A stretch of DNA of 64,000 bases, from assembly GCA_035222895.1 (NCBI GenBank), contig JAVYIG010002110.1, positions 1 to 64,000 on the forward strand, given 5' to 3'. The notes under the pieces were generated by a model that saw only the letters and a program-made list of their open reading frames with translations, made no database searches and was not told the origin of the DNA. The position numbers were made by a program, and so were the translations under genes. This DNA is from Strongylocentrotus droebachiensis. Lineage: Eukaryota; Echinodermata; Echinoidea; Camarodonta; Strongylocentrotidae. Positions 48,322-59,378 of this stretch are shown piece by piece; within the stretch, counting starts at the first letter, position 1, and every line of letters starts with the position of its first letter.

Positions 48322-50915
48322 CTTATGCCTAGGTCACATATAAACCGGGCCCCGTACGATTTTTCCTACCCGGCGGCTTGCCGTGGATTTAGAGACCGTA
48401 CGGGAACCGTCCGATTTTCATTTCTACGGCATGTGTGGTCACCTATTCTGCGGCTCCCGGGAGGTGCCTGGAGAAAATTGGTCGAGTGAAATGCAAGGCG
48501 CCCGTAAGGGTGCCGGCAGGGTGCCGGCCGGTAACCTTACGGGCTCCGTCCGATGAGCAGGTGTACCAAAGGCTCCCGGAAGGTGCCCTGCCGGGGCCCG
48601 GTCGGGGACTCGGGGTGCCGTGCGGTGCACTGAACTACAGAGTGAGTCAGAAAAAATGTCCCGCTTTTTAAAAGTTGTATTGTTTGAAGTATGAATATTT
48701 AATCATGGGTTTCATGATATATCTTGATAGAGTTATCCTCCCAGTACATTTAGGTACCATTTTCATTTGAATCTCTGCATGCATCACTGAATATCAGACA
48801 TTCTTTACAAGACTGCCAGATCTCACTTGCGCCAAGTCCTGGGTGAGGAATAAAACAGTGCATTGAACAAAGACAGTCATACACGCGCACACAAAACACA
48901 CACAACACATGGTGACAATTGTTTCATAATTACCCCTTTTCTGGTTGAACATTGATTTTTATCAAGATCGCTGAATGTTTAAGTGGCATAACCCTAACAA
49001 TCTTTTCCTTGTGTATACATTCACTACCAAAATCATGTCATCATCATCATTGTCATCATCTTAATCTTCATCATCATCATCATCATCATTATCATCATGA
49101 TCATCAACATGAAGCACAACATCCGCCAATACGCACCAAGAGGACAGCGGCCACTCAACTTTTCGTACGATAAGAATTATTCCCGACAAAAAATAACAGT
49201 TTGGGAGGGCCTTGTCGGGAATGGAATGCTAATTTGTGTGCGTGTGCGTGTGTGTGCGTGTGTGTGTGTTTTTGTCTGTCTTGCTAATTGGATAATTGAA
49301 AAAAACTGGCTGTCTTTGTTCAAAACATTATTTTATTCCTCACCTAGCAACTTGGCGCAAGTGAGATCTGGCAGTCTTGTAAAGATTGTCTGATGTTCAG
49401 TCATGCATGCAGAGATTCAAATGTACTGGGAGGATAACTCTATCAAGACATATCATGAAACTCCTGGTTAAATATTCATACTTCAAACAATAAAACTTTT
49501 AAAAAGTGGGACATTTTTTTTGACTCACTCTGTATGTGTCCTCTGGTATCCGCACCTCCTGTATTTAAAACTGCGTTGTACATTTCGAGATGCCGCCGTG
49601 AGGGACCGCACGGGCAATATTCATTTTAAATGGCCCCCGGACGGCAGACGCCTGTTGTTGTGCATATCACCCGGGGCTCTTGAGGGGCCCGTGAGGGAGC
49701 CGTAGGGTACACGTACGGAACCCTTGAGCACCGCAAGGCGCCCGTAAATTTTTGTCATGAGAATTGACCCCCAAAATCGTGAGGGGCCCGTCCGGAGCCC
49801 GCATGGGACCCGTAAAGTGCCCTACGGGCCCTTTATGGGCTTTCTACGACCTAACGGTCAGATAAAAACGCCGGGAGAATTGGGAGCAGCCAACTCAGCA
49901 CAACGGCGCCCATACGGCTTATGCCTAGGTCACATATAAACCGGGCCCCGTACGATTTTCCGTACCCGGCGGCTTGCCGTGGATTTATAGACCGTACGGG
50001 AACCGTCCGATTTTCATTTCTACGGCATGTGTGGTCACATATTCTGCGGCGCCCGGCAGGTGCCCGGAGAAAATTGGTCGGGTGAAATGCAAGGCGCCCG
50101 TAAGGATGCCGGCCAGTAAGCTTACGTGCTCCGTCCGATGAGCAGGTGCACACGTGGCTCCCGGAAGGTGCCCTGCCGGGGCCCAGCCGGGGTCCTCAAG
50201 GTGCCCTGTCGGGGCCCAGCCGGGGTCCTCAAGGCGCCCGGCCGGGTCCCGTGCGGTGCACTGAACTATGTGTCCTCTGACATCCGCACCTCCTGTATTT
50301 AAAGCTGCTTTGTACTTTTGAGATGCTGCCGTGAGGGGCCCGCACGGGCAATATTCATTTCAAATTGCTCCCGGATGGCAGACGCCCGGTGTTGTGCATA
50401 TTACCCGGGGCTCTTGAGGGGCCCGTGAGGGAGCCGTAGGGTACACGTACGGCACCCTTTAGCACCGCAAGGTGCCCGTAAAGATTTTTCATGAGAATTG
50501 ACCCCCCGAAATCGTGAGGGGCCCGTCCGGACACCGTCCGGAGCCCGCACGTGACCCGTAAGGTGCCCTGCGGGCCCTTCACGGGCTCTCTACGGCCTTA
50601 CGGTCAGATAAAAACGCCGGGAGAATTGGGAGCAGCCGACTCAGCACCACGGCGCCCGTACGGCTTCAAAAACTGTCCCGGCGCCCGTAGGATCTTTACG
50701 GTAGCCGGCCGGACACCGGCCGAAAATTCCAAAAATGTCTGATTTTACTCGCCGTACGGGCCCCGGAGTGTATATGTGAAAGCCCCATTAAGAAACTGTC
50801 CCGGCGCCCGTAGGAACTTTACGGCAACCGGCCGGACACCGGCCGAAAATTCCCAAAATGTCTTTTTTTACTCGCCGTACGGGCCCCGGAGTGTATATGT
50901 GAAAGCCCCATAAGG
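48322..50915. repeat. GC-rich repeat in two tandem copies with inverted ends
   Basis: Copy 1 starts CTTATGCCTAGGTCACATAT at 48322 and is interrupted at 48638; copy 2 starts with the same bases at 49918. The block is rich in CCGGCC, GGGCCC and CCGTACGG motifs and stands out sharply from its AT-rich surroundings. The right end, a 125-bp piece ending CGGAGTGTATATGTGAAAGC, occurs twice (about 50665-50789, 50790-50915) and is an imperfect inverse of the left end. A 33-bp segment near 50170-50235 is also doubled. No coding frame is supported. Confidence 0.7.
48638..49532. mobile_element. 895-bp Tc1/mariner-like element with long inverted arms and TA duplication
   Basis: Ends CAGAGTGAGTCA are flanked by TA (48636-48637, 49533-49534). 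Arms of about 220 bp (for example CTTTACAAGACTGCCAGATC on the left) are inverted on the right at roughly 90% identity. The centre is microsatellite (CA/GT, CAT). The sister copy of the host repeat at 50261-50275 reads CTGAACTATGTGTCC without the insertion. Confidence 0.85.
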
Positions 50916-50947
50916 AAGGCCTTTCATGCCACTGTTTTCTCTCACCA

Positions 50948-50953
50948 TTTATT
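50948..50953 (-). promoter_or_regulatory. Candidate polyadenylation signal of the lectin/PAN gene
   Basis: AATAAA on the minus strand about 315 bp beyond the stop codon, just before the GC-rich repeat block. It would give a 3' UTR of about 330 bases. Confidence 0.4.
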
Positions 50954-51268
50954 GGCATGGTCTCTCAAGGGGTGTACAAATCATGGTCGGAAATCTACAG
51001 AATTTACATTTCTGATAGTTCATTATTGAAGGAAAAAATATTATATAAAGATCTTAACGGTGAGAGCAACCAGTGGCATGAATGGCCTGCCATAGTTAAG
51101 TCAAACTTAAAGTCGATCTTAGTCTTTGTGAAAAAAACCCAGGCCTCCTCTTTGGAGGCCATAATTAAGATAAAACCTTTACCGGAACTCAACCATCTCT
51201 ATTCACCAGTTGTCTATATGCAATACGGGGCAATCTTTAAATTTCCCTCTTGTGGATATTGGGGAAAT

Positions 51269-54200
51269 CTATGGTTCATAATAGGAACACCCTTCCTCTT
51301 CTTGGAACGCACTATAGTTGACCTGGCTTCGGGTACTGTAGTTGAGATCACAGACGCCATCTTTGAAATTGAATGAGACGCAGAAGTCCTCCTTCAAGCA
51401 CTCAGCAGCACAGCGGGTCTTGGACTTCTTGGGGACCGTCTTCTGCGTGAACCCTCGGAGACAGCGGTTAGAGAGCGATGATGCGGTGTATGTGCTGGAT
51501 CGTGTGATGGCGGCAGGAGCTATACATATACATAAAAATAAACCTTTCACAATTGAGTAAGCATTCTGATAACTGAAAATCATTTACAAAAAAACACAAA
51601 AACACAACAGAACCTACAACCCCCCCTCACAACAACAACCAACATAATCGTTTGTGTCCATGTAATTCTTTATATCGTGTGAATTCCACGTGCTTCTTGA
51701 AGTTAATGTCTTGTTTCCCATGTCTAAGTAAGGTTTAATACATCGTATGATATTGTTGCAATGCCCCTGTTAAACTTTAAACAAAATTTGAATGATTTTA
51801 ATATTAAAAAGAAATATTTAGATATTCGATATGTAGCTCGACTAAGTGAAAATGATACAGTTCCACTGATATTCATACAAACAGCAAGCATTGCGTGAAA
51901 TATTTATTTTAAGTTGTTGACCCTGTTTTCTGTCATCCTTTTATTCTTTCTAAAATGAAGCACCAACTGGCCACAAACTTTATATTATGAGAACACAGCA
52001 AATGGGACTGGGAACAAAATGACCGGAGAGAATGTAGAAAAAATATCATAAATATTCCGTAAATATTTATTTTGTAGTAATGTTGTCGTTATCGTTGTAA
52101 ATGTGTATTATAATTTGTTTTCTTTACATAACAAGGATTTTTAGAAGACCTAATTTCATGCTGAATGGACTAACCTGTTTATTATACGAAGTAAATAGAT
52201 TGTAAATGAATAAGTATTATACAGCCTCTAAAACACTGCAATGTTTGAATGCTTTTAACTCGAGATTCAAGGTGCGGCAAAGTAATCTGCACCCTGTCTT
52301 AAAAGTTCACATTACCTTCACAGAGTACTTGAGATGCCGCCGCGCATGGCCAGGATCCAAGTCCGTCATATTTATCATAAAACACACAATCTTCACCAGC
52401 ATAGTGTTCATATGCACTTCCCCACCATCCTATCAGCGTACAGCATTCGAAAACACGACATCCACATGAAAGAGATAACATGACATCGGGAGATCAGTTT
52501 TGTTGTGGAAAATATTTCATTTATGGCATATTTGTCGAGGAGTTATTTCTGGCTATCGATAATATAAAAGTTGTGGAAGGTAAGATACCGGTAATGAAAC
52601 ATTAAAACTTATAGAATATAAAACATATTGTACGTTACACTTTCAGTTAAGACGATGAATTTATTTTCTTATGTAATGTCTGCCTATCAAAATAAATTGT
52701 CACACAATTGCATGATGGGTCCTCAAATTTATCTTTAAACGGCATGTCCACTCCAAAAAGTACTTACTTTCAATAGAAACAGACAAATCAGACAAATTAA
52801 TCAAAACAAGTTTGAGCAAAATCGGATTACTAATGAGAAAGTTATGAAGTTTTAATGACCTGACAAACTTTGAAAATCACAAAACAAATTGACAACTGAC
52901 TCAGAATCTGGGATGTCATTGCCTCACTATCCACTAATTGTTTTCTTTTTATTGATAATATAAATTTCCAATTTTCTCCCTTAAAATCTGATTTCCTCAC
53001 ACCAGCATCCACGTTATATTGATAGTAATATGTTTTTGTGTGGATGCACTAATATATAGTATTTTCTTTCTGTTACATCATGTAAAATGTGAATTTCGAT
53101 AAACTATTTATATAAAAATCAATGATTATGAATGTACAATATTCAGAAAAAATTATTAATTCTTCTTCGTCATGCACACGATATGATACAAATCATATAG
53201 CCTGGGCAAAGGCATTGGAAAATCAGGTTTTGGGGAATATAAAGGGAAATTAATGGGATAAAAATATATAAAGCAATTGATAAATAGTAAAGCAATGACG
53301 TCACAAACTGATAACCAAATTGGCAATTTGTGTAGTGATTTTCTCAGTTCCATACTTTTCTATACTTAAACAAAAAATCTGTTTCTCATGTTTTTCTGCA
53401 TCTATTAAAAGCAAATTATTTTTTGGAGTGGACTTAGCCTTTAAGGCACTTTTCACGATGTTGAGATGGTCGGGTGGCGAACCCCCCCCCCCCCCGGGCC
53501 CTCTTCCCCCACTGATTTATCTCAGAGTTCAACGGGACCACAGCAGATAATATTACTTGGCGCATTGGTAACCGTCACTAAAGGTATACCTTCACGAAAT
53601 AAATCATCAACATTTAGAAACTTGACAAATTTACCTACTCCACTATAAAGCTCCTAACATCATCTTGATCACGTTATGATTAAGATAACAAGATGATTAA
53701 TTTGCCTAGGTTTTCTAAATTCATACGTGATATACTGTAATTGATACTCTTGGTGAAGATGAATCCAATCGGTTGCCATCACCAAGAACCAAAACCTTTC
53801 CAACGGAGTTGCACGCGCCGAGTGACCCCGGCCCCCCACTCAGGGGTCGGAATGACCGCATGCGTGTTGCCAAAATGTCCGGTAAAGGGGTACTTTTCGT
53901 GCGACAAAGTCCGGCCCGAGAATTGTAAAAAAAGGGGTGTATTTTACTTTTCACCCGGAGATTTCTTAAAAAAGGGGGTGTTTTTTCTTTTTTTCTCTCA
54001 TCTCTTTGGATTCCTGAGAAATTATTCCGAATTTAGGGGGGTACATTGAGCATTTTTCCTGATTTAGGGGGGTCTCCAAGGCAGGAAAAGCCCGCGAAAG
54101 GGGGTTCGAAAATGTTGGCAGTCCTCAGATAGGGGGTGCTTTCAAAAAGAGGGAACGAGCATATGCGTACCCTAAATAACACTGAGTGGGGGGGGGGGGG

Positions 54201-56913
54201 GGCCGGGCGAGTGACTCTTAACTGTCTGCGCTTGTTTGCGAGCTCGCCGTGAGTGTGTTGCCAGTTGTTTCCTTAATAAATGGAAGGGGAGGGGGTGTTT
54301 CAGAAATTGTTTCGTTTATGAAATGGGCCAGGCGCGGATCCACGGGGGGGGGGGGGGGGCGACGGGCCCGCCCCCTGGACTTTTTATTTTATTTTAATAA
54401 TAATACAAAATAAAAAAAGGTTTTATATAATTCTGTTTAGTTTAGTGCTCACGCTACCCCCCCCCTCCCCCCCCACTAAACACAATATTGGTCGGCGCGA
54501 TTTTCAAATTTTAGGCCCCCCTATCGGCAAATCCTGGATCCGCCACTGAAAATGGGTGTATACACTATGAACATGACAGACAATGAAAGCGGACAAAATA
54601 TACAGTTCCTCAGGTAAACAAAGGGATATCCCTTCACTGTTATTATGTAGAAATGTGTAGAACAGGTGTCACATGCATATTCACCTGTTCTACACATTTT
54701 TACATAATAGCAGTGAAGGGATGTTCCTTTGTCTACCTGAGGAACTGTATATTTTGACCGCTTTCATTGTCTGTCATGTTCATAGTGATAGTAATCATTC
54801 CTAGAATCATAATTTTTTTTACCCTATACCTTTATATATTTTCTATACATACCACCAGTGCTGTCAAACACTGTTCCATCTATACAGGTGGGTGTTCCCG
54901 CCTCACACCCTACCCACACATCGTAGATAGGTGCTTCATTCGGATTATCAGGCGTGCTGATAAAGCCGAGGCTGTTGATGTATGCTGCCACAGCGTCGTA
55001 CTCCTCTTGCGACGAAGGGACGTAGAGTTGAGCCTTCGCATTGGGGCATATTTTTATCGCAAACGATTCAAGATAATAGGTATTTCCCAGGATCCGGTAA
55101 CACCTGTCTCCGAATTTCCACCAGCCTTCATCGCATCTGTTGGTTACTTCTGCAAATTAAATAATAAACTGAGCTTGCAACTTTACTCTATTTTTGTGTT
55201 ATTGCTACAACATCGTGATATCAATATAACCTAGTCACCCAGGTACAGGGTAAAACCTTGTTCGGATATGAAGCGTAAATCGTGGCGTTTTTGTCTTTCA
55301 AAAAAGGTCTAAATGAATGGCAATTATGACAAAGTTCCCACTCGCATTTACTGAGCTGTTTGTTATTAGATACAGAAATGTGGAGCTCATTGCACTTACG
55401 TCTGCATAGAAATAAATAAAAAAAAAAAAAAAAAAAAAAACGAAAAACGGCGCGGTTTATCGCTGCATATCAGGATGAAGTGGACAATTTTTCGGTTCAA
55501 GGATATCGGGTTCAAAATATCCATTCAATATTGTTTAAATATATATATTGGTTTCAGAGGTTTAGATGGCAATAATTCAACCTTTATACGCAAACAAAAG
55601 CAGAAATATATGCCCAAATGTTCAATGTTGAAGTGAATTCGCGATATATCCAGGCCGGATCGATATAATAATTTACAAAATTTATCAATTAGCGACTGTT
55701 TCCCGGCAAAATTTGTATCATCACGTATTAGTCAAAACATATTCTTTCACATGATTGGTAATAAGAGCTTTCATTTCATTTTTTGAGAGGGGGGCGTTTC
55801 CAAAACTGATCTATACCTTTAAGAGTCTCACAAAACAATCAAAGTACAATTTCGCCGACGTCCATTGGAACTACAGTTTGACTTGAAGTGAGTTTCAAGG
55901 GGGTGTCGACGAACTTGTTCAGTAGACCATTACGAGACTATGGTCCGGTTGCCCCTGTCTCTGAATTTCTTCTGGGTAACTGGAGTCGACTTTTATACAT
56001 TAGTAATCAAATTGAAATTGCTTCAATTACGTATTTGACAATTTGCCCCTTACAGTGGTTAAAAAAAAAAAACCAAGATGAGAAAATGAGATATGGTTTA
56101 GCAGGGGGGGGGGGGGGAGTGGGGAGAGTAACTTCCCCCTTTGCTTCCGCCCTTTGCTGAACTATATGCATTATCGTAAACTCTTGTGTTTTGCCCCTCC
56201 TAAGTCCAAGGCCTTAGTATGCCACAGATGTACTTGACATATTCAGGTCAAGATGTGTTAGGCTACTAGACAGTTTATTTTATCTTAGCCTCTATATCGG
56301 AAACTAAGTTCATCAAACGCTGGCCGGAATGTACATGTAGAGAGATTAAACGATTTTTGATGTTTTAATCGGGCTTTAAATGAGATAAATGTGAATTTTT
56401 GAGAGGCGACATCAAATTTGGAAATCTGCGACAAAAAATCCGGTTGTTTTTGCATGATTTGACTCACTTCTACAATAAAGTGTTTATTGTATTCATGTTT
56501 TCTTTTAATGGTCAAGGTGGGATATATAATAATGGCATGCAATCTATCATGTCAAAAGACATGACAGGATATATGATGTTTCCCAAATTAATAGAAGAAA
56601 AAAAATAGTAAAAATAAGAAATCGAATTTTCCGGTATCAGTATGAAATTATGAGGAATTGGCAATAGGTGTGTCATTTAATAATTAATAAAGTCGAAGTT
56701 AACACAAATTCATATGCTTTTTACACTCTCTTATCCGAAACTGTCACTAATACATTTTCCATTATTCTTCTGTTTCCTTTCTTTTTCACTTCGGCCTAGA
56801 CCAAGAAACAATAAACCAAATTTGAAAAGTAAAATTTACTTACCTTTTGCAGCCGACATATCCGATAGACAAAAAATGTAGAAGAAGACGAACTTCACAA
56901 GTCTCGATGTCAT
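51269..56913 (-). CDS. Secreted C-type lectin-like protein with C-terminal PAN/apple domain, four exons
   Basis: Exons in transcript order are 56913-56844, 55149-54853, 52429-52316 and 51519-51269, predicting 243 aa; all three introns are phase 1, the usual state for shuffled extracellular domains. Exon 1 is a signal peptide (MTSRLVKFVFFYIFCLSD). Exons 2-3 form one long-form C-type lectin-like domain with eight cysteines (29, 40, 58, 105, 112, 137, 151, 159), beginning CDEGWWKFGDRCY and ending GSWPCAAASQVLCE. Exon 4 holds a PAN/apple-like domain with six cysteines (180, 197, 201, 207, 217, 238) and two N-glycosylation sequons (N220, N228). The calcium/sugar motifs EPN or QPD and WND are absent, so classical sugar binding is doubtful. 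A role in recognition or adhesion is inferred from the family. Exon 1 and its promoter are tandemly duplicated upstream. The acceptor of exon 3 has a weak pyrimidine tract. Confidence 0.75.
53827..54207. mobile_element. 381-bp element with 8-bp target duplication and poly-C ends
   Basis: Inverted ends CCCGGCCCCCCACTCAG differ only in C-run length. CGAGTGAC flanks both sides (53819-53826, 54208-54215). hAT or another 8-bp-target superfamily; no coding frame. It lies in intron 2 of the lectin/PAN gene. Confidence 0.75.
54329..54548. mobile_element. 220-bp hAT-like MITE
   Basis: Left CAGGCGCGGATCCACGGGG and the inverse right end CAGTGGCGGATCCAGGAT. AAATGGG is present on both sides but offset by one base, so the 8-bp duplication is imperfect. 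A poly-G run lies just inside the left end. Confidence 0.65.
54563..54787. mobile_element. 225-bp hairpin MITE with CACTA ends
   Basis: Almost the whole element is one inverted repeat with arms of about 105 bp and a loop of about 12 bases. Ends are CACTATGAACATGACAGAC and its inverse; ATA flanks both sides (54560-54562, 54788-54790). CACTA ends with a 3-bp duplication suggest a CMC/EnSpm-type element. It lies 65 bp downstream of lectin exon 2, within intron 2. Confidence 0.7.
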
Positions 56914-59378
56914 CTTTTTGTATGTCTTTGCTCCTAAAGTGTGTGCTATTATTTGGTATTTAAGATTAGATTTGGGACAAAATACACCGAAATTGTAAAA
57001 TAAAGAAAGAACAACGACCTGAAAACGGTTCTATATGGGCAGTTTAAATTATTTTAAAGACATGAAGGTAGCCTGTATTCACGATCAAGCGTCTAACCCC
57101 GATGCCTCGGGAAAGAAGAATGAGGTATTTTATCGATATCAAATGTATTCATCGAATAATGTTTTTAATAAAATGATTTCACGGTGGCTGAGAATCAAAA
57201 CCGCAGCCATAGGTGCGACAAAGGTTTTCTTTTATTAGGCATGCTACAATAGAAATTGTTAACAACATAATTGGATACGCATTCGGAATGGCATTGGAAT
57301 TTCAATTTTTTGATGAGATGTTTGAATATTTGATGAGTAATAATCATGACAGCTAGAATAATGAATAATAAATAAAGGCAATTGATATCATAAATGAGCA
57401 GGCAGCGACGGTTTTTTACTATCACATCATTCAAATCAATGTACATGTACAAAATATCATTGTGTTTGACCCGAATAAGTTTGACTGACAGTTAACTCTC
57501 ACCATGCTAAAATTGGCTTTTTTGTCTCCATGACTTTCGATTGTAAATGAAATGGTAACAATTGAGTTGTAGCGGCTCTTACATTCGTCCTACTTTTATC
57601 GTACATTCATGTTCACAGTTATTTTCCATCACGCTACTTATTTATATTCAGTTATTCGGACCGCGTGTGTTTTTGCTTCTATTCACGCATCGTGTTTCCG
57701 CGCACTCCTTCACCCGCGTATTTTCAAAGCCACGAGGTTTTTCTTCACTCCCGCTTACACCTTGGTCGAGTCAAGACGTCTCTTGTGTTTTGCCCCTCCT
57801 AAGTCCAAGGCCTTAGTATGCCACAGATGTACTTGACATATTCAGGTCAAGATGTGTTAGGCTACTAGACAGTTTATTTTATCTTAGCCTCTATATCGGA
57901 AACTAAGTTCATCAAACGCTGACCGGAATGTACATGTAGAGAGATTAAACGATTTTTGATGTTTTAATCGGGCTTTAAATGAGATAAATGTGAATTTTTG
58001 AGAGGCGACATCAAATTTGGAAATCTGCGACAAAAAATCCGGTTGTTTTTGCATGATTTGACTCACTTCTACAATAAAGTGTTTATTGTATTCATGTTTT
58101 CTTTTAATGGTCAAGGTGGGATATATAATAATGGCATGCAATCTATCATGTCAAAAGACATGACAGGATATATGATGTTTCCCAAATTAATAGAAGAAAA
58201 AAAATAGTAAAAATAAGAAATCGAATTTTCCGGTATCAGTATGAAATTATGAGGAATTGGCAATAGGTGTGTCATTTAATAATTAATAAAGTCGAAGTTA
58301 ACACAAATTCATATGCTTTTTACACTATCTTATCCGAAACTGTCACTAATACATTTTCCATTATTCTTCTGTTTCCTTTCTTTTTCACTTCGGCCTAGAC
58401 CAAGAAACAATAAACCAAATTTGAAAAGTAAAATTTACTTACCTTTTGCAGCCGACATATCCGATAGACAAAAAATGTAGAAGAAGACGAACTTCACAAG
58501 TCTCGATGTCATCTTTTTGTATGTCTTTGCTCCTAAAGTGTGTGCTATTATTTGGTATTTAAGATTAGATTTGGGACAAAATACACCGAAATTGTAAAAT
58601 AAAGAAAGAACAACGACCTGAAAACGGTTCTATATGGGCAGTTTAAATTATTTTAAAGACATGAAGGTAGCCTGTATTCACGATCAAGCGTCTAACCCCG
58701 ATGCCTCGGGAAAGAAGAATGAGGTATTTTATCGATATCAAATGTATTCATCGAATAATGTTTTTAATAAAATGATTTCACGGTGGCTGAGAATCAAAAC
58801 CGCAGCCATAGGTGCGACAAAGGTTTTCTTTTATTAGGCATGCTACAATAGAAATTGTTAACAACATAATTGGATACGCATTCGGAATGGCATTGGAATT
58901 TCAATTTTTTGATGAGATGTTTGAATATTTGATGAGTAATAATCATGACAGCTAGAATAATGAATAATAAATAAAGGCAATTGATATCATAAATGAGCAG
59001 GCAGCGACGGTTTTTTACTATCACATCATTCAAATCAATGTACATGTACAAAATATCATTGTGTTTGACCCGAATAAGTTTGACTGACAGTTAACTTTCA
59101 CCATGCTAAAATTGGCTTTTTTGTCTCCATGACTTTCGATTGTAAATGAAATGGTAACAATTTAGTTGTAGCGGCTCTTACATTCGTCCTACTTTTATCG
59201 TACATTCATGTTCACAGTTATTTTCCATCACGCTACTTATTTATATTCAGTTATTCGGACCGCGTGTGTTTTTGCTTCTATTCACGCATCGTGTTTCCGC
59301 GCACTCCTTCACCCGCGTATTTTCAAAGCCACGAGGTTTTTCTTCACTCCCGCTTACACCTTGGTCGAGTCAAGACGT
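56181..59378. repeat. 1599-bp tandem duplication containing exon 1 of the lectin/PAN gene
   Basis: Copy 1 is 56181-57779 and copy 2 is 57780-59378. By eye they differ at about four bases (for example gctggccgg/gctgaccgg and actctc/actatc), so divergence is near 0.25%. Both outer breakpoints and the junction share only CTC, so a microhomology-type join fits. The low divergence means either a very recent duplication or two haplotypes placed in tandem by the assembler. Confidence 0.85.
58443..58512 (-). CDS. Second copy of the lectin/PAN signal-peptide exon
   Basis: This is the exon 1 sequence again, 1599 bp upstream of the first copy, with ATG, signal peptide and the same GGTAAGT donor intact. 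Splicing to the exon 2 acceptor at 55149 would yield the same protein, so it could be an alternative first exon with its own promoter copy, or an assembly duplicate. Confidence 0.6.

Noticed and set aside
50957..51376. 139-codon plus-strand frame
   Set aside because: It overlaps the PAN exon antisense and otherwise covers the probable 3' UTR; no domain signature.
56285..59051. Pairs of identical short frames (85, 69 and 67 codons)
   Set aside because: They repeat only because of the 1599-bp duplication; none shows a domain or conservation signal.
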